Assembly (NCBI GenBank): GCA_022495995.1
Contig: JAFEMH010000758.1
Location: forward strand, 62,001 to 126,000
Direction: 5' to 3'
Length of the DNA stretch: 64,000 bases
DNA from: Adenophora triphylla var. japonica
Lineage: Eukaryota > Streptophyta > Magnoliopsida > Asterales > Campanulaceae
How positions within the stretch are numbered: the stretch's first letter is position 1; each line of letters starts with the position of its first letter. Position numbers and translations under genes: made by a program. Shown here piece after piece: positions 11,912 through 21,976 of the stretch. The notes beneath the pieces are model-generated. The model did no database searches and was not told the origin of the DNA. It was given only the letters and a program-made list of their open reading frames with translations.

Positions 11912-12070
11912 GGATATAAGAATTGCAAGGGTTCTTTGTAGCTATTCCCAAATTGGTAAATTGCATACAATTTTAAATTTTTATCCAAAATAAAACAAAA
12001 ACAAGATTAGTCCAAAATTAGGAAACTAACCAACTATTAGACAACACTCGAGATTATTGTCTCATAAGTC
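11912..12070. repeat. Direct repeat copy 2 flanking telomere-like tract
   Basis: Partner of 11074-11231 with a few substitutions and small indels. The sequences diverge completely after CATAAGTC. From here to 12474 I see no gene, only a (GA)n run at about 12193-12212. Confidence 0.85.
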
Positions 12071-12474
12071 GAACCCATTCGGACCCGGACAGAAGGGAGA
12101 GAATTGAAATGTGGAATTACTCCGAAATTAAAGATGAAATAGCACTGTAAAGAGCGGCTCGATATTTGTTTTTCAAATTCAATTCAATTGCTGGAGAGAG
12201 AGAGAGAGAGAGGATGGGAGTGAGGGATTTAGAGGCTAGGTGTCCGATTAATTTGGTTTGAAAGTTTGAATTGGATTATCCGCTTGTTGTTCGTTCGGAA
12301 ATTTTGAAATTTTAAATGAGCGCCAAGAAGAGTGTCGAGCTTCATCGGCTTCTCACTCGAATGTAATTTTCTCGTCCATTTTGCATACCCTTCTCCACAA
12401 CCACTTCCAAGACCTTCTTCTCCCGTACAACCATTTCGCCCTTGCATTGTGGGCGCGGTCTTTCTCCCGGAAAT

Positions 12475-12985
12475 TTTGAATTTTTTTTTTTATTAAACAC
12501 GACGGAATATTTCCGTCGCCGATAAATAAAAAATTATTAAATTATCAATGCGGAAATATTCGTCGGTGTTTATTAAAAAAAAAAAAAAGCATTTAATTTC
12601 ACCGTCGGAAATATTCCGTCTGGTGTAATATTTCGAAAAGAAAAATAAAAATATTTAATTTCTCGGAATATTTCCGACGCCGATAATTAAAAAAAAAAAA
12701 TAAAAAATGATATATTTTCACCTAGGCGGAATAATTCCGTCGGAAAGTTAAAGATTTAGCTGGCGAATATTCCGTCGGTAAATCAACCGCCAAATTAGCG
12801 GCGAAATAAACGAATATTCGAGGAATATTCTTTTTAGCGGCGGAATTTAGCGGCGAATTAAATTCGTCGCTAAATTTGACGCCAAAATAATTCCGACGCT
12901 AAATACTATATTCCGTCGCTAAATAGCGACGGAATCCGTCCGTCGTTATTTCCGTCGCTAAAATGACCTGACAAGCTTCGTAGTG
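12475..12985. repeat. CACTA subterminal repeats and probable right terminus
   Basis: Multiple GGAATATTCCGTCG palindromes with AGCGACGGAA motifs that become denser toward the end, as is usual near CACTA ends. The minus strand begins CACTACGAAGCTTGTC at 12985, which I take as the terminal inverted repeat. The next three bases (TCG) would be the target duplication. The motif differs slightly from the left side (ATATT versus AAATTT). Confidence 0.6.
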
Positions 12986-14690
12986 TCGTTCTTTCCATTT
13001 TTATTATTCCCCGTTCTTGTTGGAGTCCTTTTATCGATGACTTCAACCTTGGGGCTCTTTCCTTCTTCTTTTCTTTTCTTTCTTGACAGTGAACGTTATA
13101 CACCTTTTCAAACAACTCCGTCCCGCCGCTCGGGACCGCGAGCTCGTAGTCCATGTCTTCGAGGAAATACCACTTCGGAAGCAATTGATTACCTCCCCGT
13201 CTCGTGAGGTCTTCCTCTATCTTATCAACCATCTCTTTGAACTTGGTGAAATAGCTCATCGAGCTTTCATTCTTACCCCGCACCAAGTTATTCGGATCGG
13301 TGACGGTTATCTTTCGAGCTCCTGCAATGAGAAGCGGTCTAAGAATTTTGTTCAAGCATGCCCAAGTGGTGATACTACCAAAGAAGCTCAAACCATCAAC
13401 CAAGTTAAGGCCGCCCCATTAAGCGTGCTTAGGAGAGCTTTGCATGTGTTGTCATCCTCATTGGCGACAAAACACATAGTGGCCGGATGCTCCCGCTCTC
13501 GGCATTTGTCGACCTGCAGTACTTCTCCCGTAAGAGGCAACCCGAAAGTAGGGGAGGTCGACTATCTCTCTCGATTTCTTTGGATAAAGGTCGAAGAGCA
13601 AAATCAATTCGTTCGACCTTTCCAACATCCTTCTTCTTCTCCTCCTCCCATTGCTTCAAATTTCTTCTTCATCAACAACCATTCTCTCGCACGGTCTCTC
13701 ATCTCCCGGGAGGGAGCAAGCATTGGACCTCTCGGCCCTCACTCGGGGAGTCACCGCCTACTCCTTCGTCCCTACGAGAATTGGTCCTTTCGATCTTATC
13801 GAGATCTATGTCGTTACTTCTTCGAGGCGACCGCGCCTCGCCAGCCAGACCGACCGCGCCCGCGATCTCCATGTGGCGACCGCGCGCTTTCCCCTCTCAC
13901 ACGTGCGACCTATGCCCATTCCTGTCTCTATGTGATCCCGATCTCTGCGTTCGCGCCGGAGAGACACCACATTCGTTGGTCGTTAACCGAGTCCTCAAAT
14001 CGAGATTGAGCCTCCGCGCTCTCGTTTCGCTGAGGCTAGCCCTTAAATCATTACTCAAGACATGAACAATGGTAGGAGCTCGCCGAACTATCCCGTCCTC
14101 GCCATTACGCCCCCACACCTTCATTTGGCCTAGCACTCGGCCCTGTTGCCCATTAGAAACCCGAGCAGTGCCACTCTCTCGTAGCGTATGTCGGCCGTTT
14201 CGCTCCTCCACGGCTATCAAGTCGCCTGTAATCCGGCTCGCTCCAACATCATTTCTTTCTTGCTCATGGGATTAGTGGAGGGACACCGCCCGCTTCCCAC
14301 ATTCGCATGCCCGCCAGACGTTTGGGTGAGGTGGAGCTCCCTCGTCCTTCCATGACGCTTTTCTCTCTCAGCATCCGGCAATCCCTCGCCATCTCGCCAC
14401 GCCGTTAGAGCGTGTCGCCCTAGCATGATGTCGCTGAGGAGGGGGAGGAGGAGGCAAATCCGCATTTCCAACGTTTGTATTGTTGTTGTTGTTAACTTCG
14501 TCATGCCCAGTGAAGCCTCGGATACGTGTCCTTCGAAGTTACCATCGTTGCAGTTAAGAAAAGTTTCGAGGTCAAGTTTAAAAGCACGTTCCCTGCAATG
14601 GAACCAAACCGATGCGGCAGAAATGTGCTTATCAATCTTCCTCCACGTGGCAGACCGATCACCCGGCTTCGACTGAAAACAACCCACGAC
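12986..14690 (-). pseudogene. Ty3/gypsy gag remnant
   Basis: Minus-strand blocks resemble a retrotransposon gag. The segment 13403-12906 shows GSITTWACLNKILRPLL, RGKNESSMSYFTKFKEMVDKI and QLLPKWYFLEDMDYEL, the pattern of the Retrotrans_gag domain (W..L...., k..ESl..y..rF). The upstream blocks 14220-13897 and 14687-14217 are Arg-rich leader-type sequence in other frames. No protease or RT follows because the CACTA end lies directly downstream. Frame changes show that it is dead. The long plus-strand open frames over this region (for example 13083-14009) are complements of this gag. Confidence 0.45.
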
Positions 14691-15360
14691 TAGCCGGATG
14701 TGTCTCGGCGAAGACGCTCGGGCGTGAGAGTAAGATTATGGTTGTATAAAGCTCAAGATGTATTGAATAATGAACTCGAATACAAATGGCGCTTACCTTT
14801 CACCATTTGGTAGTGATGAAGTATTTATAGGCAAGAGTGATGTATTTTTGGGAGGCAAGATGTCCTCCGAGATTATAGCGGCAGTTACTTGGTCGTGGGA
14901 ACATGTCTATAACGGTCCCTGATTTATAGGGATGTGGTTATGAGGATTGTTCAACCGAATAAGCCGGCAAGTGTTAAGTCGTCACTTGTTGATTTAGGTC
15001 GAGGTCGTCACTCGTGGAATGGTCGACTGACCGCTTCTGCAGTAGAGCATGGTTCGTACTCCGAGTTATAATATGGATTCTCGAGGTCGGACTAAGTTAA
15101 GTCGAGGCTTGGTGAGCCGGACCACGGGCTTAGTCGATCGATCTTTGAAATGGGCTTTGGGCCTTGTTCTGACTGGGCCAGCCCTATTGAGAATGTGATA
15201 ATCAAAGCTGGATGTAATTGGGCTTTACTTGCTGGGCCCAACTCGGCACTTTTGGTATGTTCAATTATTTTTATGGAGAAGGGGCTATTTTCGGGATTGT
15301 TGGAGCTACTTAAGTGCCTAAGATCCTGAGTTAGAAGGTAAGAACTAACTGGATATAGGT
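14691..15360 (-). mobile_element. Probable LTR of the same minus-strand gypsy fragment
   Basis: Non-coding sequence immediately 5' (minus sense) of the gag remnant. It has a TATAAATA box on the minus strand (14822-14829), as in the U3/R region of an LTR. The ends and a primer-binding site were not resolved, and no second LTR is in the window. Confidence 0.4.
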
Positions 15361-15399
15361 TAAATGGCCATGTTTGCATGAATATTATTCTGATCACAA

Positions 15400-15546
15400 C
15401 TTAGGTGATTTTTGGCCCCTAGGCCCGAAGGCCCGATGTCCATGGGCCGGGCTTGACTTTTATTAGGCCCGGCCCGACCCGCCATTAAGTGAAGCCCGTG
15501 AGTTTGGGCCAAGCAGACCCGACCCGGCCCATTTGACAGCTCTACT
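15400..15546. repeat. GGGCCCGG-rich short repeat
   Basis: A GC-rich block with repeated GGCCCGA/GGGCCGGG motifs in both orientations. It ends CCCATTTGACAGCTCTA. This resembles a dispersed non-autonomous element seen in many plants; class and ends are uncertain. Confidence 0.35.
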
Positions 15547-15635
15547 CTTGCGTCTTGCAACGTTTGCTCAGCAAATAATCAAACCCTCCTTCCCCCACCC
15601 CATTGTTCAAACACAATAGCAATCATCAGTGAACA

Positions 15636-17713
15636 ATGCCAATAACCCGCCTCAAGTTTTTGCTACTAACATCAGGAAAAGGAAATCAAGCGATATTGAC
15701 TTAAGAAATTCATCCTACTTCAAGATATCTCCCATTGTTCGTCCCAAATTTATTCAGGTTAATTTCATTCCAATCCCCTCTAAAATCTCGTCATTTTGTT
15801 AGATGGGTTTTTAATTTTTCCAAGTTTTGTGAGTTTTGTTTCACTTTTACTGTTGGATTGTTCAGTCATTTTTGTTCGATCAATCATACCGACGCGAAAT
15901 TTAAATGATATTATCGTAATTGATCAAAACCTAGAAATGAGATTGTGTTCGCTCGCTTAATTTTGGGTGCTTTGAGATTTCATGATATGTTCTTGTTTTT
16001 AACAGTATTAATTGATACTTTCTGGTATAAAATATGATTAGAAAATCAAGAGAATGCATTGCCCAATAAATCCTAAGGTAATTCGTTGGGAGGATTTTCT
16101 AGAATTTGGTCTCTCATTGTTGCAGAGGAATACTGCTTTTGCTCCATTACTAAGTACTCTTGGCAGGATCTTCTCTTGTCCACTAGTGCCTTCCATAATC
16201 AATAATGTATTGTGTTACCCGTTTTTTGGATTCGGAACCACTAATGTTGCTCTGCTGCAACGTAGGGCATGCAGGGTTGTGGCATTATCCACGCTCTACG
16301 TTGCAGCTGAGCAGCAAATCTGTGGGAGCAGTGGTTCCAAATCACACGTTTCTCATAGCAATGGGTATATAGATAATCTTGGAAGATATATTTGGTAAAA
16401 ATTTATAGAAAAATTAGGAAGCTCTTATGAGGATAATGTCCTGACCTTTGGTAGTAAGAAGTGATATATTGACCATATGCCCTATTTTTGGAAGTCTTTG
16501 TCTGTATTCAACATCCTGTCATGTTTTGTAGGTTTTGTGTTGATGCATAGTCCTTTACGAGCTTCTTTTATTTGATTGAAATTCGTGAAGTGGTGCTTCA
16601 GGATCATGGCTTGCTTTATAGAACTTGGAAGGCTCAAGGTGGTGTTCCCAAATCTCAAGCAACAACGCTATATGAGATAATTTACAATTAACAATAAAAA
16701 AGCACATTTCTTGTACGTTTATGTGAACAGAAAAACATTTACATACTCTTTAAAATGAGATACTATTTGGGTTTATAAGTTGTGATTGAAGTTTTATCAA
16801 AAGGAATCACGGAGTAGTATTCATTTTCTTTTGTATGCCTAAGAGCTCCTTTCTATAGTGTTCTTATCATGCCTTCCGTTAAATTCATTAAATATAACTT
16901 TTTTGTGACAACTTTCACTTAAGTTGCAAGTAGTATGGACTCTGCAGAAACTTGCATACATGAAATATCCATGTTTAAGTAATCAGAAAACAACTATTGT
17001 TGAGATTACAAAAAAAAAAATAAAAAAATAAGTCACTCATTGCCTGTCTTCCTGTTGTGACTGCAGGTTCTTCGCACACCAAACTTTCCGTGACTGCCCA
17101 GTACTGCAGCTCATGACTTTCAAAGAAGTGAGTGTTCTGGTAAACTTTTGGTATATCTATAGTGCTCTTTGGTGATTCATTTATTCAAGCTTAATACTCA
17201 CTCAGTCCCATATAAATTTTCCGTGAACTTTAAGTGATTTATTGACAACAATTTTTAGAATTTCATTCGGATTAGTAAATTGACATTGATATTTAGTCAA
17301 AGTTCATTTGTGTTTGACAATCAAAAATCAAATGGGAACATGTTTATGGGTATTATTTTATTTCTTAAAGAGTTGAAAGATAACCATTTATATTAACTTT
17401 CAATCATGTTGATCTCAAGGGATGATGCGTGTGATGGACCTCTATAAGCATATGCAACAAAAGCATCATCAAAATATACTAACCCTCACATCAGAAGGTA
17501 AGAAAGCTTCATATGTTCTAATCACTTTAGGCAAAAAAAAAAGAGGAAGATGATGTTCTTCAGCCTCGAGGAAGCTATGCTGTGGGAGGATCTGTTTCTT
17601 GTAAGAACTTCATTAAGTTTATTAACAGGAGGGCGCCAGATTATTATGGACGTTTGACAAAGGAATCATTTCGTGTTTGCCATGATTTGCTTACTGGGGG
17701 TATAGAGAAGTAA
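15636..17713 (+). CDS. Unidentified spliced gene or gene relic
   Basis: Three blocks look like exons. (1) 15636-15757 reads IRKRKSSDIDLRNSSYFKIS and ends in CAG/GT. (2) 17067-17127 follows a TGCAG acceptor, reads FFAHQTFRDCPVLQLMTF, and ends at GTGAGT. (3) 17531-17713 follows TTTAG, reads QPRGSYAVGGSVSCKNF then INRRAPDYYGRLTKESFRV, and ends with TAA. A further piece near 17416-17500 (MMRVMDLYKHMQQKHHQ) has a GTAAG donor. No in-frame ATG is evident in block 1, and the phases between blocks 2 and 3 do not all agree, so part may be missing or decayed. I do not recognise the family. The open frame at 16054-16398 lies in the middle and contains a hairpin. Confidence 0.3.
16231..16345 (+). other. 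Imperfect hairpin, about 110 nt
   Basis: GCTGCAACGTAG (about 16255-16266) pairs perfectly with CTACGTTGCAGC (about 16295-16307). Outward, TTGCT/AGCAA and GGAACCACT/AGTGGTTCC also pair, with an asymmetric bulge between them. The ~28-nt loop contains a small inner stem (GTGG/CCAC). The shape is compatible with a small-RNA precursor or a tiny MITE. I recognise no known miRNA. Confidence 0.4.
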
Positions 17714-17854
17714 TTTGCAGATTTTATTGTAGGTACAAGTTAGCTCAGACTTGTAAAAACTTGTAGAGTGTGAATTTAAACCTTTTTATGATTATCATTG
17801 TAAGTATGCAAATCCATTGATGTTGCTCTCGCTCTGGTTTATTTGATGTTTGTA

Positions 17855-18010
17855 GTACTCCCTCCCTCTATTCCAAAAAATGATTTTTATACTTAAGAAG
17901 ATTATTTTAAAAGGTTGATTTTTAATTGAAAAATAATAATAAATATTCTTGTAAATTGACTGAAGTAATTGACTTGTGAATTTTTCAAGAATTGTTTAAT
18001 TTTATTAAAA
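17855..18010. mobile_element. Degenerate Stowaway-like MITE end
   Basis: Starts TACTCCCTCCCTCTATTCC and continues in AT-rich sequence. No matching right end was found, so this is a truncated or decayed copy. Confidence 0.35.
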
Positions 18011-18017
18011 AAAAAAA

Positions 18018-19741
18018 AAAAGAGCAAATTAAAAATTAGGGTCTAAAGTCCACGAAGTGGTATCAATTGGGGGCTTGACTTTTCAATAATGGCAATTTAG
18101 GGCCTAACGTGACATTTTTTGCCAAGTTAAGTTAAGGGCTTTTTAACAAAAATTGTTAAAAAGTCAGTTAAATTACATGTGTGTTGCACGTAATGACCAA
18201 ATTGAATTAATTTTATATGGATAATTGTTTTAAAGGGTTAAATGCAATTTTAAATTTAAAGGGTAAAACATACTCCCTCCGTCCCAGTTCAATAGATACC
18301 AACTTTTTGGGTGTGGGAATTAAGGAAAGTGAGGTAAGAAAGAGAAAAAGGTTAAATGTTGTGAGTATGAAGAATTAAATAGGAGAGAGAATGAGTGGGA
18401 GGAATAGTTAGGAGAGAGTGTTGTGGGTGAAAAAGTAAAATAGGAGAGAGAATAAGTGGGGTAAATAGTGAAGATTCCTTTCCATTTTGGGTTAGTATCA
18501 ATTGATGTGGGACGGACCAAAAAGGAAATAAGTATCAATTGAACTGGGACGGAGGGAGTATTTATTTTCCTCAATATTGATAATTATTTTCTATTACTTT
18601 TTTTGATAAAAATTATTTATTATTACTAAAAAATCTTTTATATAAAAAATTAAATCAATAATTATCTACAAAAATAATAATTCATTTTTTTCCTAATACC
18701 CTCAACCCCCCCCCCCCTCTTCAACCCTTCTTCCTTTTTCCAGACATCCATCTGCCTACCACAAACATCCGCCACCACCACCATCATCACCCTTTTCCTC
18801 TTACTATTTTCAAGACACATTACCCTACGATCAGCTACCACGTTCTCATCTTTTTAGATTCGAGCTCTTAATATCCTCCAGCCCACCAAATCTGCAAGTA
18901 ATAAAAAAAATTACACCTCCAAACCAACATTTTTTCGGCAAATATTTTCAACCCAGATTAAAAAAAACACGCACGCACGCATACGCAAGAACACGAACAC
19001 ATAAGCACGAAAAACACGTAGAGACAATCAAAGGAATTCGATTTTGAAGGGGGTTTATGGGTTAGGGCTGGGTTCTTAGAGAGAGATGGAGATGATTTAG
19101 GAGAGTTGAGATGAAGGGCCATATGATTTCAGAGGAGACGTTGGTGGCGGAAAAGCTTAAGATGTGCCATGGGCGATGGGGGTGGACTGGTGGATAAGAG
19201 GAAGGGTGGGGTTGTGGATGATTGTGTAACGACCCGAGCCCGTAGTCCGACCCGCTAAGCAGACACCACAAATTGCCCACAAAGCACCTCCTCAATTGGG
19301 TTAACCACAGCCCATCACAGGTCTCCAAAAGTCCAATGGATGATTTGATGCTTAATAGTAGTGTATGGGCCTTCTATATATCACACTAAATTCCCACATA
19401 TTTCCGATGTGGAATGGGGATATCAAAGATTGGGTTTGGGAATAGAAATTGGGGTGGATTATAGTTTTCAAAAAAAAATATGAATGGGTTATTAGATAGA
19501 AAATATTTAGTTTTTTTCGCATCCTTATTTTGACCCTTTTAAACAACTATCCACATAAAATTAATTCGATTTGATGATTACGTGTAAGTCACATGTAATT
19601 TAACTTAATTTAACTGACTTTTTAACGAATTTCGTCATAAAGCCTTTAACTGAGCAAAAACTGTCACGTTAGACCCTAAATTGCAAAAATTGAAACGTCG
19701 TACCTATCCGTGGACTTTAGGCACTATTTTGTAATTTGCCC
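18018..19741. mobile_element. MULE-type non-autonomous element with ~200-bp inverted repeats
   Basis: The left end AGCAAATTAAAAATTAGGGTC continues through a sequence (GGGCTTGAC, AACGTGACA, GTTAAAAAGTCAG) that reappears reverse-complemented at 19560-19741, ending GTAATTTGCCC. The same terminal sequence occurs at 26587, 30135 and 31036, so this is a family. A 9-bp duplication is suggested by TTAAAAAAA to the right and a T-A-run to the left, but the poly(A) prevents certainty. It holds a nested Stowaway (18273-18558), a C-tract, a (CACG)n-like stretch and no convincing gene. Confidence 0.6.
18273..18558. mobile_element. Stowaway MITE, 286 bp, TA duplication
   Basis: The ends CTCCCTCCGTCCCAGTTC and GAACTGGGACGGAGGGAG are near-perfect inverted repeats flanked by TA on both sides. 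The inner part (GAGTGGGAGGAATAG and similar) is typical of the plant Tc1/mariner-derived Stowaway group. It is inserted within the MULE-type element. Confidence 0.92.
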
Positions 19742-19749
19742 TTAAAAAA

Positions 19750-20131
19750 ATATTCCTTACGTCTCATTTATAAATTCATTAGTAAAAGCCCGTGTCCGAG
19801 GACACGTTTTTTTTTAAAGGGCAAAATGGGAAAGGGACAACTTAGTGAAGGCAAAATAAGAAATTCGGCACTTGGTACTGTTCATTGTACTGTAGCACCC
19901 CGTTCCCATTTATACTATAGATCATTTGATTTAGGCACAAGAATTTAGGACAAGGCGAAAAAATGATGTATTATGAGGGTAGATAATTTGGTAAGATAGA
20001 AAAGGTGAAGTAAGTGAATTATTATTGTAAATATAACTAGTGAGACTCATTTTAATTTTAGAAAAAGTGAATTTTTAAATAAGACACTCATTTGAAAAAT
20101 AAATAAACTTATAAATGAGATGAAGAGAGTA
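19750..20131. mobile_element. Stowaway-like MITE, diverged
   Basis: ATTCCTTACGTCTCATTTAT on the left matches the reverse complement of ATAAATGAGATGAAGAGAG on the right. Length is about 380 bp. An internal segment with TACTGTTCATTGTACTGTAG may be an insertion. Confidence 0.5.
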
Positions 20132-20954
20132 TTACTTATTTGTATTTATACTGGACTAAAATTACACTAAAGTTTAAATTATGACACTTGTTTTGGGTGA
20201 ATTTTATTTGCAAGGCACGATTTATACAAGGCACATGAAAATGACTTAACTGTCCTTGTATATAAAGTAAAACCCTTTCAATTTCTCTCATTCCATCCCA
20301 CACATTCTTGAGATCCCCTCTCTCTCTTTCTAAAACAAAAGAAGAACTCTCTGCCACCATCACCCTTCGCCACCACCATTAACCTCCGCCACCACCGCCT
20401 CCGAAACACCACTGTCTCTTCCACCACCACCACTATGTCTCTCATCTCTTGCTTTTCTTCTCCAATATTGCCCATGCCCACCGTCTCCCCCTCTCTCTCT
20501 CTCTCTTCTATTCAGTGTGTGTGTGTGTGTGTGTCTTTGAGTTTCAATGCACAAATTCGTGTGTTTGGGTTTAGATCTAGCAATTATAGTCTAGATCTAG
20601 GTCAAGTTGTGTGTGCTTTTTTTTTTTTTTTTTTTTAAATTTTATCACATCTAGATGTATTGGTGCTTTTGTGTTGTGTGAGGATGTGAGTTTTTTTAGA
20701 TCTGTGTCAATGTGCTTGTGTAGATGAAAATCTGGGATTTAAAATCTGGAAGTAAGAGGCGGTGACGCGAGTAAATGGTGGCTTGATGGTGGACGATGGG
20801 TGGTGGACGGTGGGTGGTGAACGGTGGGTGATGAACGGTGAATGGTGGTGACTGGGTGGTAGGCAGTGTGGGACGTGTGTAATGGTGATAAACTAGATAG
20901 TTTGTGGGAATGTCTTTTGATAATAATTAGGGATTAATAATAATAAAAAAATTA
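20132..20954. other. Intergenic DNA with simple repeats, no gene seen
   Basis: Contains a CCACCACC/CTCTCT-rich stretch (20340-20510), a (GT)n run at about 20515-20532, a T18 run near 20619-20636 and a GGTGGACGGTGG-type repeat (20780-20860). It looks like the exon-1/5'-UTR style seen in plant genes, but no coding sequence can be supported. Confidence 0.5.
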
Positions 20955-21180
20955 ATTATCCTTAAACATTTCGTGTGATAATACACGAAATGTTTAATGA
21001 CATTTCGTGTAAAATCATACGAAACATTTCTTAACATTTCGTGTATATTCATACGAAATCTAAAGGAAAATTTTTCCTGTGGATTTCGTGTGAATATACA
21101 CGAAATAATTGTTAATATTTCGTGTAAATCTACACGAAATAACTCAATACATTTCGTGTATTTTTAAATACGAAAGCATA
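20955..21180. repeat. Cluster of ATTTCGTGTA...TACACGAAAT palindromes
   Basis: At least eight copies of ATTTCGTGTR or its complement alternate every 20-30 bp, making four or five near-palindromes (for example TTTCGTGTGATAATACACGAAA). The arrangement resembles the subterminal region of a CACTA or other DNA transposon, but no terminus or transposase is adjacent. Confidence 0.7.
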
Positions 21181-21305
21181 TACGGCAACCGTCGTGTATA
21201 ATCAGCAGCTTGTCCAAGCGTACGGGTGAGGACTGATTTTGTCGATTGTCAGGTGTCTTTGCAAATATGTCATCAGCTTCTGCGAATAACCACGCGCTTG
21301 TTTTG

Positions 21306-21310
<5 letters not shown>

Positions 21311-21334
<24 letters not shown>
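21311..21334. repeat. (TG)n microsatellite
   Basis: About twelve TG dinucleotides followed by a G7 run. From here to 21976 is AT-rich DNA without recognisable features, forming the upstream region of the glucanase gene. Confidence 0.85.
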
Positions 21335-21338
<4 letters not shown>

Positions 21339-21976
21339 GGGGACCAAGTCAAACACTTCTTATTGGAATTATTATAATGAGAAACTAGTTTTTATTGCTT
21401 TCTATGTTACAAAATAAATGTCACATATTTACTTTATTAGTTACGGGTAAGTATGTTCAAATTTGATAAAAAAAAATTATAATAATTTAATTATCTGTGT
21501 ACTATTTTAACAATGTTATTGATGCATCAATAGGAACAATATTCATAATTATTTTTAAATTTTCGTTAAAAAATAATTTATTATTAAATGTTGATCAAAG
21601 AACAACTTGATTGACAAAAAAGTTTGAGACATATACTATTCTGGACATAATTTTGACATTTCTTCGCCTCTTGGTCATTTATAACAATAATCCTTTTCTG
21701 AATGTTGAAGTTGTGCAAATAAAATTATATATTTAACAAATAATTCTAGTTTTTGTTAATGGAAATAAATGCTTATATTATTTAGAATATTCATGTTAAA
21801 TCAAAACCTTGGAAGCATGAAAATATTCATAAAATATAACCATGCACCAATATTATTGTATCTTGGCTTTTATGATCTTCGTTTATTGCAAGAATTCAGT
21901 TTGCTAGAGGATAAATAACAAACATCCTCATCAGAAAATAAAAGTGCTACACAATTTAGTTTAATTTTTTTTAATT

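Larger units (their letters stand above)
1..12985 (-). mobile_element. Decayed CACTA (En/Spm) DNA transposon, left end outside the window
   Basis: The unit is recognised from three things. Both flanks (1-520 and 12475-12985) are dense in subterminal palindromes of the form CGGAAATTTCCG / CGACGGAATATTCCGTCG. A TNP2 gene and a TNPA (Transposase_24) gene lie in the same minus orientation, as in plant CACTA elements. The right edge at 12981-12985 reads TAGTG, so the minus strand starts CACTACGAAGCTTGTC, a plausible CACTA terminus followed by subterminal repeats. The other terminus and the 3-bp target duplication cannot be seen. Both genes carry frameshifts and stops, so the copy is probably not autonomous. 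The interior also holds a DUF7745-like pseudogene, a fold-back element and telomere-like arrays, which may be secondary insertions. Confidence 0.75.

Noticed and set aside
13083..14065. Long plus-strand open frames of 308 and 192 aa
   Set aside because: Complementary to a minus-strand gag remnant; composition is Ser/Arg/Pro-rich without a recognisable domain.
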